NCBI RefSeq assembly: GCF_900090045.1
Contig: NC_041782.1
Span: 955,001-1,019,000 of the forward strand
Direction of reading: 5' to 3'
DNA from: Plasmodium malariae
Taxonomy: Eukaryota > Apicomplexa > Aconoidasida > Haemosporida > Plasmodiidae
Length of the DNA: 64,000 nucleotides
The notes beneath the pieces were generated by a model. It was not told the DNA's origin. It saw only the letters and a list, made by a program, of their open reading frames with translations, and searched no databases. A program made the position numbers and the translations under genes. Shown piece after piece: positions 44,616 to 56,425 of the stretch. How positions within the stretch are numbered: position 1 is the first letter of the stretch; each line of letters opens with the position of its first letter.

Positions 44616-47600
44616 ATGATTGAATGCTTTAATGCAATATATGAAGATGACGAAAGTTTAATTGATGATGATTGTTTTACAAATAACGGAAAATTAAATA
44701 AACTAAATGATTTTTTTTTTAATCGTTATCTTTTCATAAACTTTAAAAAAATAATTTTTTACATTTCCCAAAAAAGGTGTTTATCATTTAAGTTTTTAGA
44801 ACAAAACAAAATATGTGAACAAGTAGGTGGAAAGAAAATTAAATACAGAAGAAGGGAAAAGAACAGAAAAGAATTATATAAAACTGTTATGTATGCGACA
44901 AAAAGAAATATAAATGAAGCATTTTTTTTCAATTTAGACAGAGGAAAAGAAAACATAAATAACCCATATTTTAACAAGTATGAATATTATGTCAAAATAA
45001 AAAATTTACAAAAAAAGAAGAGGGAATTTTACAACCCTTTGCAGTGGAGGGTTATGTACAAAAATGCTTATATAGTTGGACATATAAATAAGTCCTTTTT
45101 TAATAATAAAATAGAGAGAAAAGTACGTAAATTATATTTAAATATATATATACTCAATGAGGATGTATCTACGCTATTGCAAAATATTTTAAGGATGAAA
45201 AAAAATCTTTTTTATACAAATTATAAAGTTATATCTCTAGAAAATTGGAAAGCGCTTAACTTACCATTTCTCATATTTTTATTGAAATATAATAAGAAAA
45301 AATTAAATAAATTTCAAGTTATTCTTTTAATATTTAACAGTCATTATGAATACAACAAATGGAAAAGTGTCAAGATAACATGTCGACAACAACAACTGTA
45401 CTTATTTACGTATGCAAATGATTCCAAAAATTGTGAAAAAACGAAAGAACACAATTTTTTCTTTTGTTTATTCTGGTGTACAATTTTTAAAAAATATATT
45501 TCATATATTGTTGAAGGAGTAAATATTCTTAAAGATATAAAAAAAGGAATGTTGATACGAGGCTACCATTTCGCTAATGCTTTTCTCAAAATAAACGAGT
45601 TTATATGTATTTTATGTTGTCACAATATACAAGATCAAAAAATAAAAAAAATAAAAAAAGAGAAATGTGCATTCTTACACATACTGAAGCAAATTTTTTT
45701 CAAGAGAATTAATTCTAAGAAGGAACTAAAATGTAAGAACTTGGATAAGGGAAAGTATGATGTTTATAACGTCGATATGTGTTTGTTAGGTCAAAATATA
45801 TTTCAATTTATTAGTTATAATCGTAACAACATGATTATCATTAAATATAAAAAAGGAAAGCACAAAATGTGTATGCGCAAAATATCAGAAATGGACATAT
45901 TGTTTTATCTGAAATTATGTAATTTTCAGAATTTTTTATTTTTTTTTACATTTTCAAAATTACAATATATTTTTAAAAAATATAGGATGATTTACAAATG
46001 GAACGGTTCCCATAACTTCTACAGGTGGCTAGACGTAATAACCATTTTAAGTAAACCTCTTTTCAAATATATAATAATAATGTTATTTAAAATATTAAAA
46101 ATAATATTAATAATAAAAATGATAATAAAATTAATATTAATGATAAGTATAATAATAATGGAAGTAATCAAAAAGGAGGTACTTTTTTTTTTACAATTTA
46201 CTTATACGCGTATTTATAAAATATATTTTCCAACCAATCAGTTATTATTGATTAATATTTTAGATTTTGATAAGAGAGCATCTATAAAATTTGGGTGTTT
46301 GAGGTGCAGTATTGCCCCCCATTTGGACTATAATGTAATTATTTACTCCTTTTTTGTATTACTGAAAAATTATAAACAATTTAGTGCTCTCAAAATATGG
46401 AAAAATGATAATTTATTCTATCGTTTAAATATTGGAGTGGGTAATAAATGTATTGCCACCACACATGGAAGGGAAGAAGTACAAACATTAAAGGATATTT
46501 CACCATTCACTGATGTAAGGTTTAATTTTCACTTTTTGCGTATTTTTATAGATGATTCAAATTTTTATTTAAATAACATAGACAGAATTATTATTGATTG
46601 TTCAAGCAAAGTTGTCAGACATTATTTCCCTTCCACTTTCTCGTCCGTTTTTCGCAGTGGGTGCAATAAAGATTTATTTCATCTATTTGTACTGTTAGTT
46701 TTTGATTATTTTCCATATTCATTATATTTTTATGAGAAAAATAAAAAAAGGGAAGTATTGTTATATTATTTCCTATATATTATGATAAACTATTTAACAT
46801 CTAAGCTTTTCTATTTTTTACACATTCTACATTTTGTATTTTCTTCGATTAAATTTTGTATAAATGCTTTAATAATTTTTTTAAAGTATAAAGTGTCTAC
46901 ATTTTTCCAAATAAGAATTAAAAAAGAGGAAGATAATTTATTAGTTTTTTTCAAACCAGAGAAAATAAGAGAATTTTATATGCACAATTTTAATCAAGCT
47001 GTACAAAAAGGAAAAGATATACGTGACAGAATAAATCTTTCAATAAACAAAAAGAAATTTTTACGAAATGCGAATATGTCTAGTTCGTGCGATGAATCAA
47101 AAATGGAGAAGTATAATCGAAGAATGAGTACGAATGACCCATGGATTTATGGTGTGCATGTTAATGAGGATGCTAAAAATTATAAGAATCATAAGAAGAG
47201 AACATGCAATTATGTCGATTCTGAAAAATCAGACGAAGAGCCTTATAATTGGACCAATCAATTGAGTCCTGCTAATATATTTTCAAAAAAAAATGATACT
47301 CTTTTTAGGTACACAAAATGGAGGGTATTAAAAGATTACTGCAAATATAAGAGCAACAAAAACAAAAAAAAGATTATTTATAAGAGAAGGGTAAAAATAA
47401 AAAAAAATGGGAAAATACATGTTAAGCATCTATTACCACTATTGTTTCTTAACGAAGTAGCATATTTCAGGCATGCACATGAATACAAGCCTTGTCAGTC
47501 ATTAATTATGCCGTTCAAATTACTGGTATTCTCGTCGGATAATTCTAATAATATATCATCAAGAAGAAAAAAAACTGAAAGTCATTCAAACAGAAGAAAA

Positions 47601-50600
47601 AATAAAAAAAATAAAATAAATGAACAAAAAGAAAATAAAGAAAAAGAACGAAAAAAAAAAAATAGTAGTAATGATTCAGATTCTGATATGGACTCTGACT
47701 CTGACTCGGATTCAGATGATGATGAAGTGGAAGAAGAAGAGGAAGAGGAAGAGGAGGAAGATGAGGAGGAAGAGGAGGAAGATGAGGAGGAAGAGGAAGA
47801 AGAGGAAGAAGAGGAAGAAGAGGAGGAAGAGGAGGAAGAGGAAGAAGAGGAGGAAGAGGAAGAGGAGGAGGAAGAAGAGGAAAAAGAAGATGAAGAAGAG
47901 GGAGAGGGAGAGGAGGAAAAAGAAGATGAAGAAGAGGGAGAGGGAGAGGAGGAAAAAGAAGATGATGAAGAAGGAGACGAATTTGACAATGATGACGAGG
48001 ATGAGGAAGAGGAGGAAGAACAAGATAAAGATGAGGAAGATAAAGAAGATGAAGACAAAGAAGACGAAGAGGACGAAGGGAATGAAGAGAATGAAGAGGA
48101 TGAAGAACCGCGCGAAACGGAAGATACAGACGATAATGAAGAAGAATACAAAGAAGACGAAGTTGAAACGGACGATGAGAAAGATGAAGACGAAGGGGAA
48201 GATTCCTTTAACGACAATGAACGGAAAAACAGGAAAAAAAAAAAGAAAAAAATTAAAAATAAAAACAATAATAATAAAAATAGAAAGAGAAACAGAAATA
48301 AAAACAAAAAATGCAAATATGAGCATAACGGAGTCGAAAACAATGCTTCGGATGAGGAAATTCAGAAAGAAGAAGACAGTTATTATAATAAAAAAAAAAA
48401 ATTGTATCTTAAAAGGACAAATAAAAGATTCAAACATAATTATATATATTTAAAAAATTTATTTAAAGAACATGTCTGCATAAATACAACAAATGTATCC
48501 AATTTTATATCTGTTAGTAAAGATAAGCTAACAGCGACATATACAGCTTGGGGGAAACACACGGATATTGCATGTGTTCAAGTAAACAAATGTGCCTTAA
48601 GAGACTGTAGTATATACTATTTTGAAGTAGAAGTTTTAAATTGTACAAACTTTTCCAAAATTGTTATTGGCATGACAAGCAAAAATTATACTATTAATAA
48701 AAATCCTGGTTCAGAATATAATTCATTTGGATATAAAAATGATGATGGTAAAAAAATTATAGATGGAAAAATTGAAAATTATTGTAACTCATATACAAAA
48801 TATGATATCATTGGTTGTGGTATTAACTACTTTGACAATAGTGCCTTTTTTACAAAGAATGGAAAATTTTTAGGTAAAGCATGTAATATAAATTCAAAAT
48901 ATGATTATTATGCTACTGTTGGTTTAAGTACCTTAGGAGATCGTATCAAATTTCATTTGAATAATTTTTATTTTGATGTTTATAATTTAATATATGAAGA
49001 AAATGAAAAGGAAAGAAAAATTATTAAATCTGTTTATATTCAAAAGGACATTTTTTCGGATATTATAAAATCTCATTTGATCAAATGTGGTTATTTAAAC
49101 ACGTATAAATCTTTTGTTAACTTTTTAGAAAAAAATAAAAATTCAGATGACAATAACAGTGTTGGAAGTTCTTCTAATTCTAAAAACGAAATAGATAAAT
49201 TTTTTATGAACAAAACTGATTTACCTAATGTTTTAGAAAAAAAGGTAGTAGATGAGTCATCGCAAAATATCAGTAATAATCATGAAGACAAAGAAAACAA
49301 GAAAAACGTTACAGATGAAACAAAAAAAAAAATGGACATCATCATAAAGAGCAATAATGCAAAGGATAATGCAAATATTTTTGTGGAAAATACTACAGCT
49401 AAATGTACTCCTTTGAACGTAGATAATACAAAGAACAGCAGCAATAATGACAATATTAGCAGTGTTGAATTAAAAAAGGAAGGATTAATACATAGAGAAA
49501 ATGATAACAATACGGAAAACACAGAAGAAAAATGTAGGACTGATCATATTAAAAAGGAAGAAGACACTTTCACACCAATTAATAGTAATTCCTCTATTAA
49601 AAATACAGTAGATGTTGACGTACCAAAATATGTAAGCCTCCTTAGTGAAAATATCCCAGAAAAGGAAGGTAAAGTTTCAAAGGATGAGGGAAGTACGAAG
49701 GGTGATAAAAATGTATTAAGTACATTCCTAGTCAAGTACCTTGATGCTTATGAGAAGTGCGATGAACAGGGGAAGAGTGACAAGGAGAAGAATGATATGG
49801 AGCACATCGATAACGATTCGAGTAAGATGGAGATGACCAACAAGGAGACCACGAACAAGGAGTCTACGACCAAAGGAACGTATAATCAGGAAAAGAATGA
49901 AGAATGTACTAGCGCAACTGTAGAAGTGAAAGAAGATAAAAAAATGAGCAAGTTGCCTGATTCCCCCAGTAGCTTAAACAAAAAGGATGAAAGCAAACTT
50001 GAGGAAAAGTCGGATACATCAGAAAAATTGGAAAAATCAGAAAACTCGTCAGCTACTTTAATCGTTGCATCAGATCAAGCGAAAGGGAATAACAAACTAA
50101 TTGTTTCTGAAACTGGAAAAAGTGGAAAAGATGAAAATGTAAATTCCATAAAGATCCCAAATGAACAGAAGCACTCAACGGAGGAAAATGTGGAAAAAAT
50201 GGAGAAAAACCAAATTATTGACACCACTTCAAGTATATTAAAATGTTACGACTTTAGTCAGTATAGTTTCGCAGGTGGTAGCATACAAAATTCTCTATGG
50301 GTTTCTAGAAAAAACAGTTTAAGTAATTTAATAAATGTAAGAAAGGATTCTAGTTCAACTTTATTAAATAGATTAAGAAATAAAAGAAGTTTAAGTACAA
50401 AAGATAACTTGAATATTTTACCTACTAATTTTTTAAGCACGAAAAAAGAATCAAAAAAAAATGATAGCGATATTAATAAGAAAATACATCTCCTCCTTAA
50501 AGATAAATCGGGTATTATTAAAAATGAAAAAAAAAAATTAAGTAAAAAGGAAGGAAGTAAAAACTATTCTACTGATAAAGAATATATTACAAAATATTTT

Positions 50601-52238
50601 ATGAACTTATATTTATCTGAAGACAAATTAAATAAAATGGTAGACTCGTTAGAAACAAGGTATCTAATAAGAAATAACGTTATTAATGGAAATATTATAG
50701 ATGTTTTAAATATTCTAGAGGAACAATATTCTGATCTATTTACTAACGCGCATGCTAGTTTTAATATTGCAATGTTATACACGCAACAACTGATAGAAAT
50801 ATTAAAGCCGCATAAAATATTTATAAAAAAAATATCTTCAAAAAAAAGAAGAAAATGTAAAAAATCGGTAGCTTATGATGAGGAAGAGGACTTACTTAGT
50901 GAAAGCAGTTATAAAACATATAACACGTTAAGCGATGATCGTTTTTATGATGACATTAAGACAGACTATAATTCATCAGATAGCTTATTTTGTGATAGCT
51001 CCAATAATGAGGAAAATAATTATGCAGCATTTAATATAGAAAAATTAAATAAAAGAAGAAACCAAAAAAAGTGCAGCAAAATTAATGATGAAGAAGATAG
51101 GTATTCCAGGGATAAGAACATACTAGCGAGTTATCGTAAAAATGGAAAGGATAAAAGTAGTGATAGTAGTAGAAGCAATGGAAGTAGAAGTGGAAGTATA
51201 AGTAGTAGTAGTAACAAGTCAGCCAATAAGTTAGGAAGGGACTCCTTCGATAACGGGAACGTGCTTCCCGTTTGTGCTACTAAGCTAAAAGAAAAAATGA
51301 GTAATATAGATAATAGTTACAGTAATAGTAATAATAATAATAATTTTTATAATAAGCATAATAATAATAAACATTTATTAAATATAGGTGATAAAAAAGG
51401 TTTGGAACATGGAAAATATACAAGAAATGATTGTCAGAAAACAAAAGTAAATTGTGAAGAAGGGGCTACAATATCTCCCATTAAGCATACGCAGTTGAAT
51501 CACAATGATTTTTTAAAAGAAAAAAAAATTGAACAAATGTCACTGAGAAGTATACGATCTAATTATAATGAAGAATTTTATAAGAAAAATAATATGCTAG
51601 AAGAATACGAAGATCATTATAAGAAATTATCAAAAGAATATGAGTTTTTTAAAGAGGATAATCCCTATAATAATAAATGTAAGAAAGAATGCTATAAAAC
51701 ATTGTACAAGGAAGTAGAAGAAGAGGAGAAAAAACGTTTTTATTATATGAGTTCAAATGATGATATCACATCTGATTATGATAGTAATGATTCCAACTTT
51801 AACGAAAAGTTTTACCAATTTAATGATATAAATTTTGACAAAATATATCAATATATTTATAAAAATAATTTTTCACCGAATAAACAATTAAAATTTAAAA
51901 AAGATCATCTATATTTAGCTCTATTATGGATTAAAGAAAAATTATCAGTATTTAATAAATCGCCATTTGTTAACGTTCGACAGTGTATTCTAGACAGTAC
52001 TTCCTTAATAGCTTATCACAAACCGTATAAACAAAAACTAGTTCGTATGTTCTTTTCGAAAAATAGGAATTTATTGACCTTCAATGCTGTTAATGAAGGA
52101 ATATTGGGTAACATTTCGTTTTTTTAAAATATTATATACATTTTTCCTTTAAAGTGTTCCATATATGGCATACTATATATAATGATAAAGTGGAATATAT
52201 AGTAATGCCAATAATGACACCTTTTTTATATCCTTTTA

Positions 52239-52272
<34 letters not shown>

Positions 52273-52549
52273 TGAAGATATATGCTTGAAGGTTCCGATA
52301 TATTCACCTTTGGAAGTTATGGTTAAACACTTAATTTTATGCAGGAACTTGTTAAGAGAAAAAAAAGGTAATGTAGGTGTTAAATATGATTGTCGTTATG
52401 TATGTCAGCCGTACAAAAGGTACATGGTAAAAATTAAAAATAACAAAAAAAAAAGAAGATATTTTAAAGAAAATACAAAACAAAAAAATGAAAAAGGATC
52501 ATTGAACGGAAAACTCATTGAAGATAAGAGATTATCTATTTTTCATTAA
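44616..52549 (+). CDS. RanBPM/Gid1-like protein: SPRY, LisH, CTLH/CRA domains, 2 exons
   Basis: Probable scaffold of the GID/CTLH-type E3 ubiquitin ligase. Exons are 44616-52107 and 52278-52549 (2587 residues). Donor is GGTAAC, acceptor is poly-T...GAAG and phase is 1, so the CRA region continues as NEGILD then ICLKVPIYSPLEVMVKH, as expected, instead of stopping at 52127. The N-terminus (about 1-830) is basic and unassigned, with a PH-like end (KYRMIYKWNGSHNFYRWLDV). About 1035-1200 is a giant Glu/Asp tract. SPRY is at about 1295-1440 (TAWGKHTDIACVQ, IVIGMTSKNY, IIGCGINYFDNSAFFTKNGK). LisH is at about 1478-1500 (IIKSHLIKCGYLNTYKSFVNF). CTLH/CRA begins at about 1985 (YFMNLYLSEDKLNKMVD, ALNILEEQY-like DVLNILEEQYSDLF) and resumes at the C-terminus. 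LisH and CTLH are separated by about 480 residues of low complexity, whereas they are adjacent in yeast and animals. The start at 44616 is preferred over upstream codons because the upstream frame is T-tract-derived. Confidence 0.87.
47719..48210 (+). repeat. Purine (GAR)n tract encoding a Glu/Asp run
   Basis: Almost pure gag/gaa/gat/gac codons encode more than 150 acidic residues within the RanBPM-like protein, including a duplicated EDEEEGEGEEEK unit. The opposite strand is open as poly-Ser/Leu/Phe and should not be annotated. Confidence 0.95.
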
Positions 52550-52616
52550 ATTCACCAATTAAACAGTTTATTATTTTTGTTACATCACGCGCACGTATAT
52601 GTGTTTATGTGTATGA

Positions 52617-52654
<38 letters not shown>

Positions 52655-53843
52655 TTATGAACTTGTACAAGCTCAAATATCTGCTGTTTTCAACCAAAAT
52701 TAAATTTTTTTTTTTTCTTTTTTGCAATATTTTTTTGAAAACACATTTTAACAGTATATGAACAAGTATATTTATCCATTTACATCCATGTACGTGTGTA
52801 TATACATATTCACACTTATGTATATAATACTAATAGAGTATTCCATACATATATAATAAAACGAGTTGTTTATTTTATTTTTTGTTATGGTAACAGCAGC
52901 TTACATTTTTTCAAATTGTATACGTGACAGCCGTCTTGGTAACTTTTTTAAAATTATAATTTACACAAAATAATTTTATTTTTAATTAAAGTGTAAGCTT
53001 ATTATTTATATTATTTATAATTAAAGAGAACAGTTATAGTTTCTTGCGTGTCATGTTTTATTATGTTCGTTTTTTTTTCTTACATTTTATTTTTGTAGTT
53101 ATTTTTATAATTTTTTCACATATTTTTGCATTTATTTTTGTATTTATTGTTATAGCTATTTCTGTTTTATTGTTATTTCTATTTCTTTCTTTCTTTCTTT
53201 TTTTTTTTTTTTTTTTTATTGTTAAAAGGGACGTCATCACTCCTACTTACAAATTATATGTATATATATAACACCATTTCAAATTACATAAAAGAAGTAA
53301 ATTAAAAGTCAAAAAAAACACTTTCCCAAATAGCTTATTAGGAAAGCTTAATTTTTTATAAATTTCTTAAAAGTGTAAGTCGGAATTTTATATAGAATAT
53401 ATAAAAAAAAAAAAACGCTTATCTTAAATAAAGAAAAATACTTAATTTTTATAAAGTGCAAAAATGACGTTCATTTAAAGATATTATGGTATGTAAAATA
53501 TTAGCCTGTTAAATTTATTACACAAACGGAAAGCGCATTCTCCGAAAGAGAATATGCATATGATAATATAACAGACAAAAAAAAGTATAATAATGATATA
53601 TGCGATGAAAAAGTTAAGGAATGTGTAAGTACTTGGGAAATTATAGCATATATATGTGTATATTTAAATATAATAAATACATTTAGCATTAAATTTGAAT
53701 AAGTTTCCTTAAATTTTAGCATACCCTTTGTTTCAATAACCGAGTTAACCATCGCGTTAACTAACATGTCAACCATCGATGCTCCATCCCCTGCTGAAAA
53801 CTTCATCTTTATATTCTTCCTTTTTTTGGTTCCTTTCAATACA
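52550..53843. other. Intergenic region between the RanBPM-like gene and MRK
   Basis: AT tracts at 52625-52651, a T-run at 53195-53219, and several GC-richer islands with splice consensus sites (52887-52938, 53229-53259, 53505-53624 and 53720-53843). The islands are discussed as a candidate small gene and as a candidate spliced leader of MRK. Confidence 0.5.
52887..53571 (+). CDS. Candidate small three-exon gene (49 aa)
   Basis: Islands at 52887-52938 (ATG...CTTG|GTAACT), 53229-53259 (TTAAAAG|...ATAT|GTATAT) and 53505-53571 (AATATTAG|...TAA) join with matching phases (1, 2) into 50 codons: MVTAAYIFSNCIRDSRLG, TSSLLLTNYI, then LLNLLHKRKAHSPKENMHMI. The product would be a short protein with one hydrophobic stretch and a basic tail. 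The third island is also open in another frame and may instead belong to MRK's leader. No homologue is recognised. Confidence 0.2.
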
Positions 53844-54824
53844 ATGGAAAGCAATTCGACCGAGAGATACATATTCAAACCTAACTTTTTGGGGGAAGGT
53901 TCGTACGGAAAAGTGTACAAAGCATATGACAACGTGTTGAAGAAAGAGGTAGCTATTAAGAAAATGAAAATTAATAAAATTAGTAATTATGTGGATGAAT
54001 GCGGTATAAACTTTGTATTGTTAAGAGAAATAAAAATAATGAAAGAAATAAAACATAAGAATATTATGACTGCTTTAGATTTATATTGTGAAAAAGATTA
54101 TATAAATTTAGTCATGGAGATAATGGACTATGATTTAGCTAAAATAATTAATCGTAAAATATTATTAACAGATAGCCAAAAAAAATGTATTCTGCTACAA
54201 ATTTTAAATGGGTTAAATGTATTACATAAATATTATTTTATGCACAGAGATTTATGTCCAGCTAATATATTTATAAACAAGAAAGGAGAAGTGAAAATTG
54301 CAGATTTTGGGTTATCATCAAAGTATGGCTTTGATATGTATTCAGATAAATTATCAAAAGATAATAAATACAATAAAAAAACTTTAAATTTTACTAGTAA
54401 GGTGGTAACGTTATGGTATAGGGCCCCAGAATTACTTATGGGAAGCAGTAAATATAATTCCTCCATTGATATGTGGAGTCTTGGATGTATTTTTGCTGAA
54501 CTTTTATTGCAAAAAGCATTATTTCCGGGAGAAAATGAAATAGATCAATTAGGAAAAATATTTTTTTTATTAGGTACACCCAATGAAAGCAATTGGCCTG
54601 AGGCTGTATACCTTCCACTGTATACAGATTTTACAAAATCAAGTAAAAAAGATTTTAAGAATATTTTTAGAGTTGAAGACGATGACTGTATTGATTTATT
54701 AATGTCTTTGTTAAAATTAAATTCTCATGAACGTATTACTGCTGAAGATGCTTTAAAACACAAATATTTTTTTAATGATCCTTTACCATGTGATATATCA
54801 CAGCTTCCCTTTAGTGATTTGTAA
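53844..54824 (+). CDS. MRK: CDK-related protein kinase MRK (MO15/CDK7-related)
   Basis: A serine/threonine kinase of the CDK-activating family, expected to pair with a MAT1/cyclin H-like partner and act on CDKs or the transcription machinery. 326 residues, like the P. falciparum protein (about 324). Gly-rich loop LGEGSYGKVYKA (17-27), catalytic Lys39 in VAIKK, PSTAIRE-equivalent helix INFVLLREIKIM (55-66), catalytic loop HRDLCPAN (134-141), DFG at 154-156, activation loop with Thr184 in FTSKVVTLWYRAPE, and the CMGC GTP motif in FFLLGTPNESNWP. The position of the HRDLK lysine is Cys138. An extra stretch of about 15 charged residues (DKLSKDNKYNKK) lies in the activation loop. The start is the Met that gives the expected length; an in-frame upstream ATG at 53766 and a possible spliced leader exist. 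Confidence 0.95.
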   Translation: MESNSTERYIFKPNFLGEGSYGKVYKAYDNVLKKEVAIKKMKINKISNYVDECGINFVLLREIKIMKEIKHKNIMTALDLYCEKDYINLVMEIMDYDLAKIINRKILLTDSQKKCILLQILNGLNVLHKYYFMHRDLCPANIFINKKGEVKIADFGLSSKYGFDMYSDKLSKDNKYNKKTLNFTSKVVTLWYRAPELLMGSSKYNSSIDMWSLGCIFAELLLQKALFPGENEIDQLGKIFFLLGTPNESNWPEAVYLPLYTDFTKSSKKDFKNIFRVEDDDCIDLLMSLLKLNSHERITAEDALKHKYFFNDPLPCDISQLPFSDL

Positions 54825-56425
54825 TGTATGTTAAGATGTATTCCGCTTCTTTTTTTTATGTCACATTTCTTTCGCATAATTAGTACTCTGATCTACTTTT
54901 AAAGTCCTAATTTTGTGTAATTTATTACATTTTTAAACTTAAAAATGTAGAAGCGTTTTGAAGAAACTCGCTCTTAACTTTTTGCAGCAATAGGCTAATT
55001 TGATATATAAGTTTTAGGCAGTTCGTGGTATGACTGTATGGGTGTATGAATGTAAGTATGAAGTATATATATATATATATATATATATGGGGGTACATGT
55101 GCACCAAAATAGGCATACGTTCACAAGTGCTGAGGCGCACTTTGTTATAAACCTTTTTTCTTAAGTATTTTTAATTTCTAGACTGCGATACAACCTTTTC
55201 TTTTATTTAACTGCTTATTCATTCTTTTATTATTATTATTATTATTACTTTTTTTAAGTATTAACATAACTATATAATATTGGTTAACCCATTGAGAACA
55301 GCTTAAAAAAAAAAAAAAAAAAAAGTAAACTTTTAAATCTTTATTTTCTTCCATTTCTTTTTAATGAAAAATAATCTTTAGTTGTTATATCTTTTTAATA
55401 AAAAAAATTTCTTATGATAAATTTATAGAATTATTTTCCTGAAACATTAAACTGTGGAAAACAGTTGTATTTATAACACCATTACATTATTATTAAATTG
55501 TTATTAGTATATTATTATTATACTATTATTATATTGTTATTATTATATTGATATTATATTGTTATTGTTATATTATTGTTATTACATTATTATCTTCCTT
55601 CACTAATTAGGCTATAAGCACTCATGAGATTTGTGGATGGCGGTATTCGTGCCTAGCTTTTTCTTTAAGCAATGCATTTTGCGAATGAGATCATCAAAGG
55701 AGTACATTATATTTCCACGCATATTTTTATATGTGCGAATGCGCAGTGGGGACCTCCAACAAATCTGCATGTATGCATGTGTAAATTCATTTGTTCATTT
55801 TGCTTTATTTCGTTATTCTACCATTATGTCATTTTATAATTTTTTCACTTTTTCATTATACCATTTTTTCATTTTTTCGTTTTATCATATCATCATTATA
55901 CACAATTTTTTCATTTTTTCACTTAATCATTTTATAATGTTAATATTTTATTTTTTTTTTTGTAGCAAACAGTGCTGTAACAAGGGCTAGTAGTATATAA
56001 AAATTATTTAGAACGTAAAAACAACAGCAAATCTGTTTATTTTCTCCCATTATTTTTTCTTAACTATTTTTTAGTTTATAGCATCTCGTTAATTTTTTTA
56101 CTTAATATATAAGTATACAAAAATATATTTATGTATACATACATAATACATACATAAATAAGTACGTATTGTGCGTGCCCATTTTTATTTAGCATATCTA
56201 TGGATTGAACTTGTACAGTAGGCAATTTTTTTTTTTTTTTTTAGTTTATATAAAATAAAAAAAGTAAAAAGCGAAAACGTATATTTACTGTGCTGTTAAG
56301 ATGAGGCAAATGACTGATTTGCAGCTCCCTTATAAATATATATATAAATATATATATATTTATATAAACCATATAGAAAGTTAATAAGATCATAAGAGAA
56401 CAAAAAAAATAATGTATAACTTAGG
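54825..56425. other. Intergenic region between MRK and gene 11
   Basis: Poly-A (55304-55324), (AT)n (55065-55087) and a TTATTA-rich stretch (55487-55595). A GC-richer island at 55612-55764 is open on the minus strand (listed). The remaining sequence is featureless. Confidence 0.5.
55612..55764 (-). CDS. Candidate minus-strand exon (50 aa)
   Basis: Reading right to left, an acceptor (CATACATGCAG ending at 55765) is followed by 50 open codons and TAG. The peptide has balanced composition: ICWRSPLRIRTYKNMRGN, then IMYSFDDLIRKMHCLKKKLG and TNTAIHKSHECL. The local GC content is clearly above its surroundings. A start exon could be the short frame 56050-55940 (MGENKQICCCFYVLNNFYIL), but the join is not convincing. 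It could be a terminal exon of a small gene or a relic. Confidence 0.25.
   Translation of the reverse strand: MCWRSPLRIRTYKNMRGNIMYSFDDLIRKMHCLKKKLGTNTAIHKSHECL

Noticed and set aside
47582..48453. Antisense poly-Ser and sense +1 poly-Arg/Lys frames over the acidic tract
   Set aside because: Shadows of the Glu/Asp-coding purine tract in the RanBPM-like gene, which has SPRY and LisH domains in its own frame.
53501..53932. 143-codon minus-strand frame overlapping the MRK start
   Set aside because: It overlaps the conserved MRK kinase N-terminus in antisense and has no recognisable family. The plus-strand splice signals (GTAAGT, TTTTAG) are stronger. Part of the openness is noted in the MRK leader finding.
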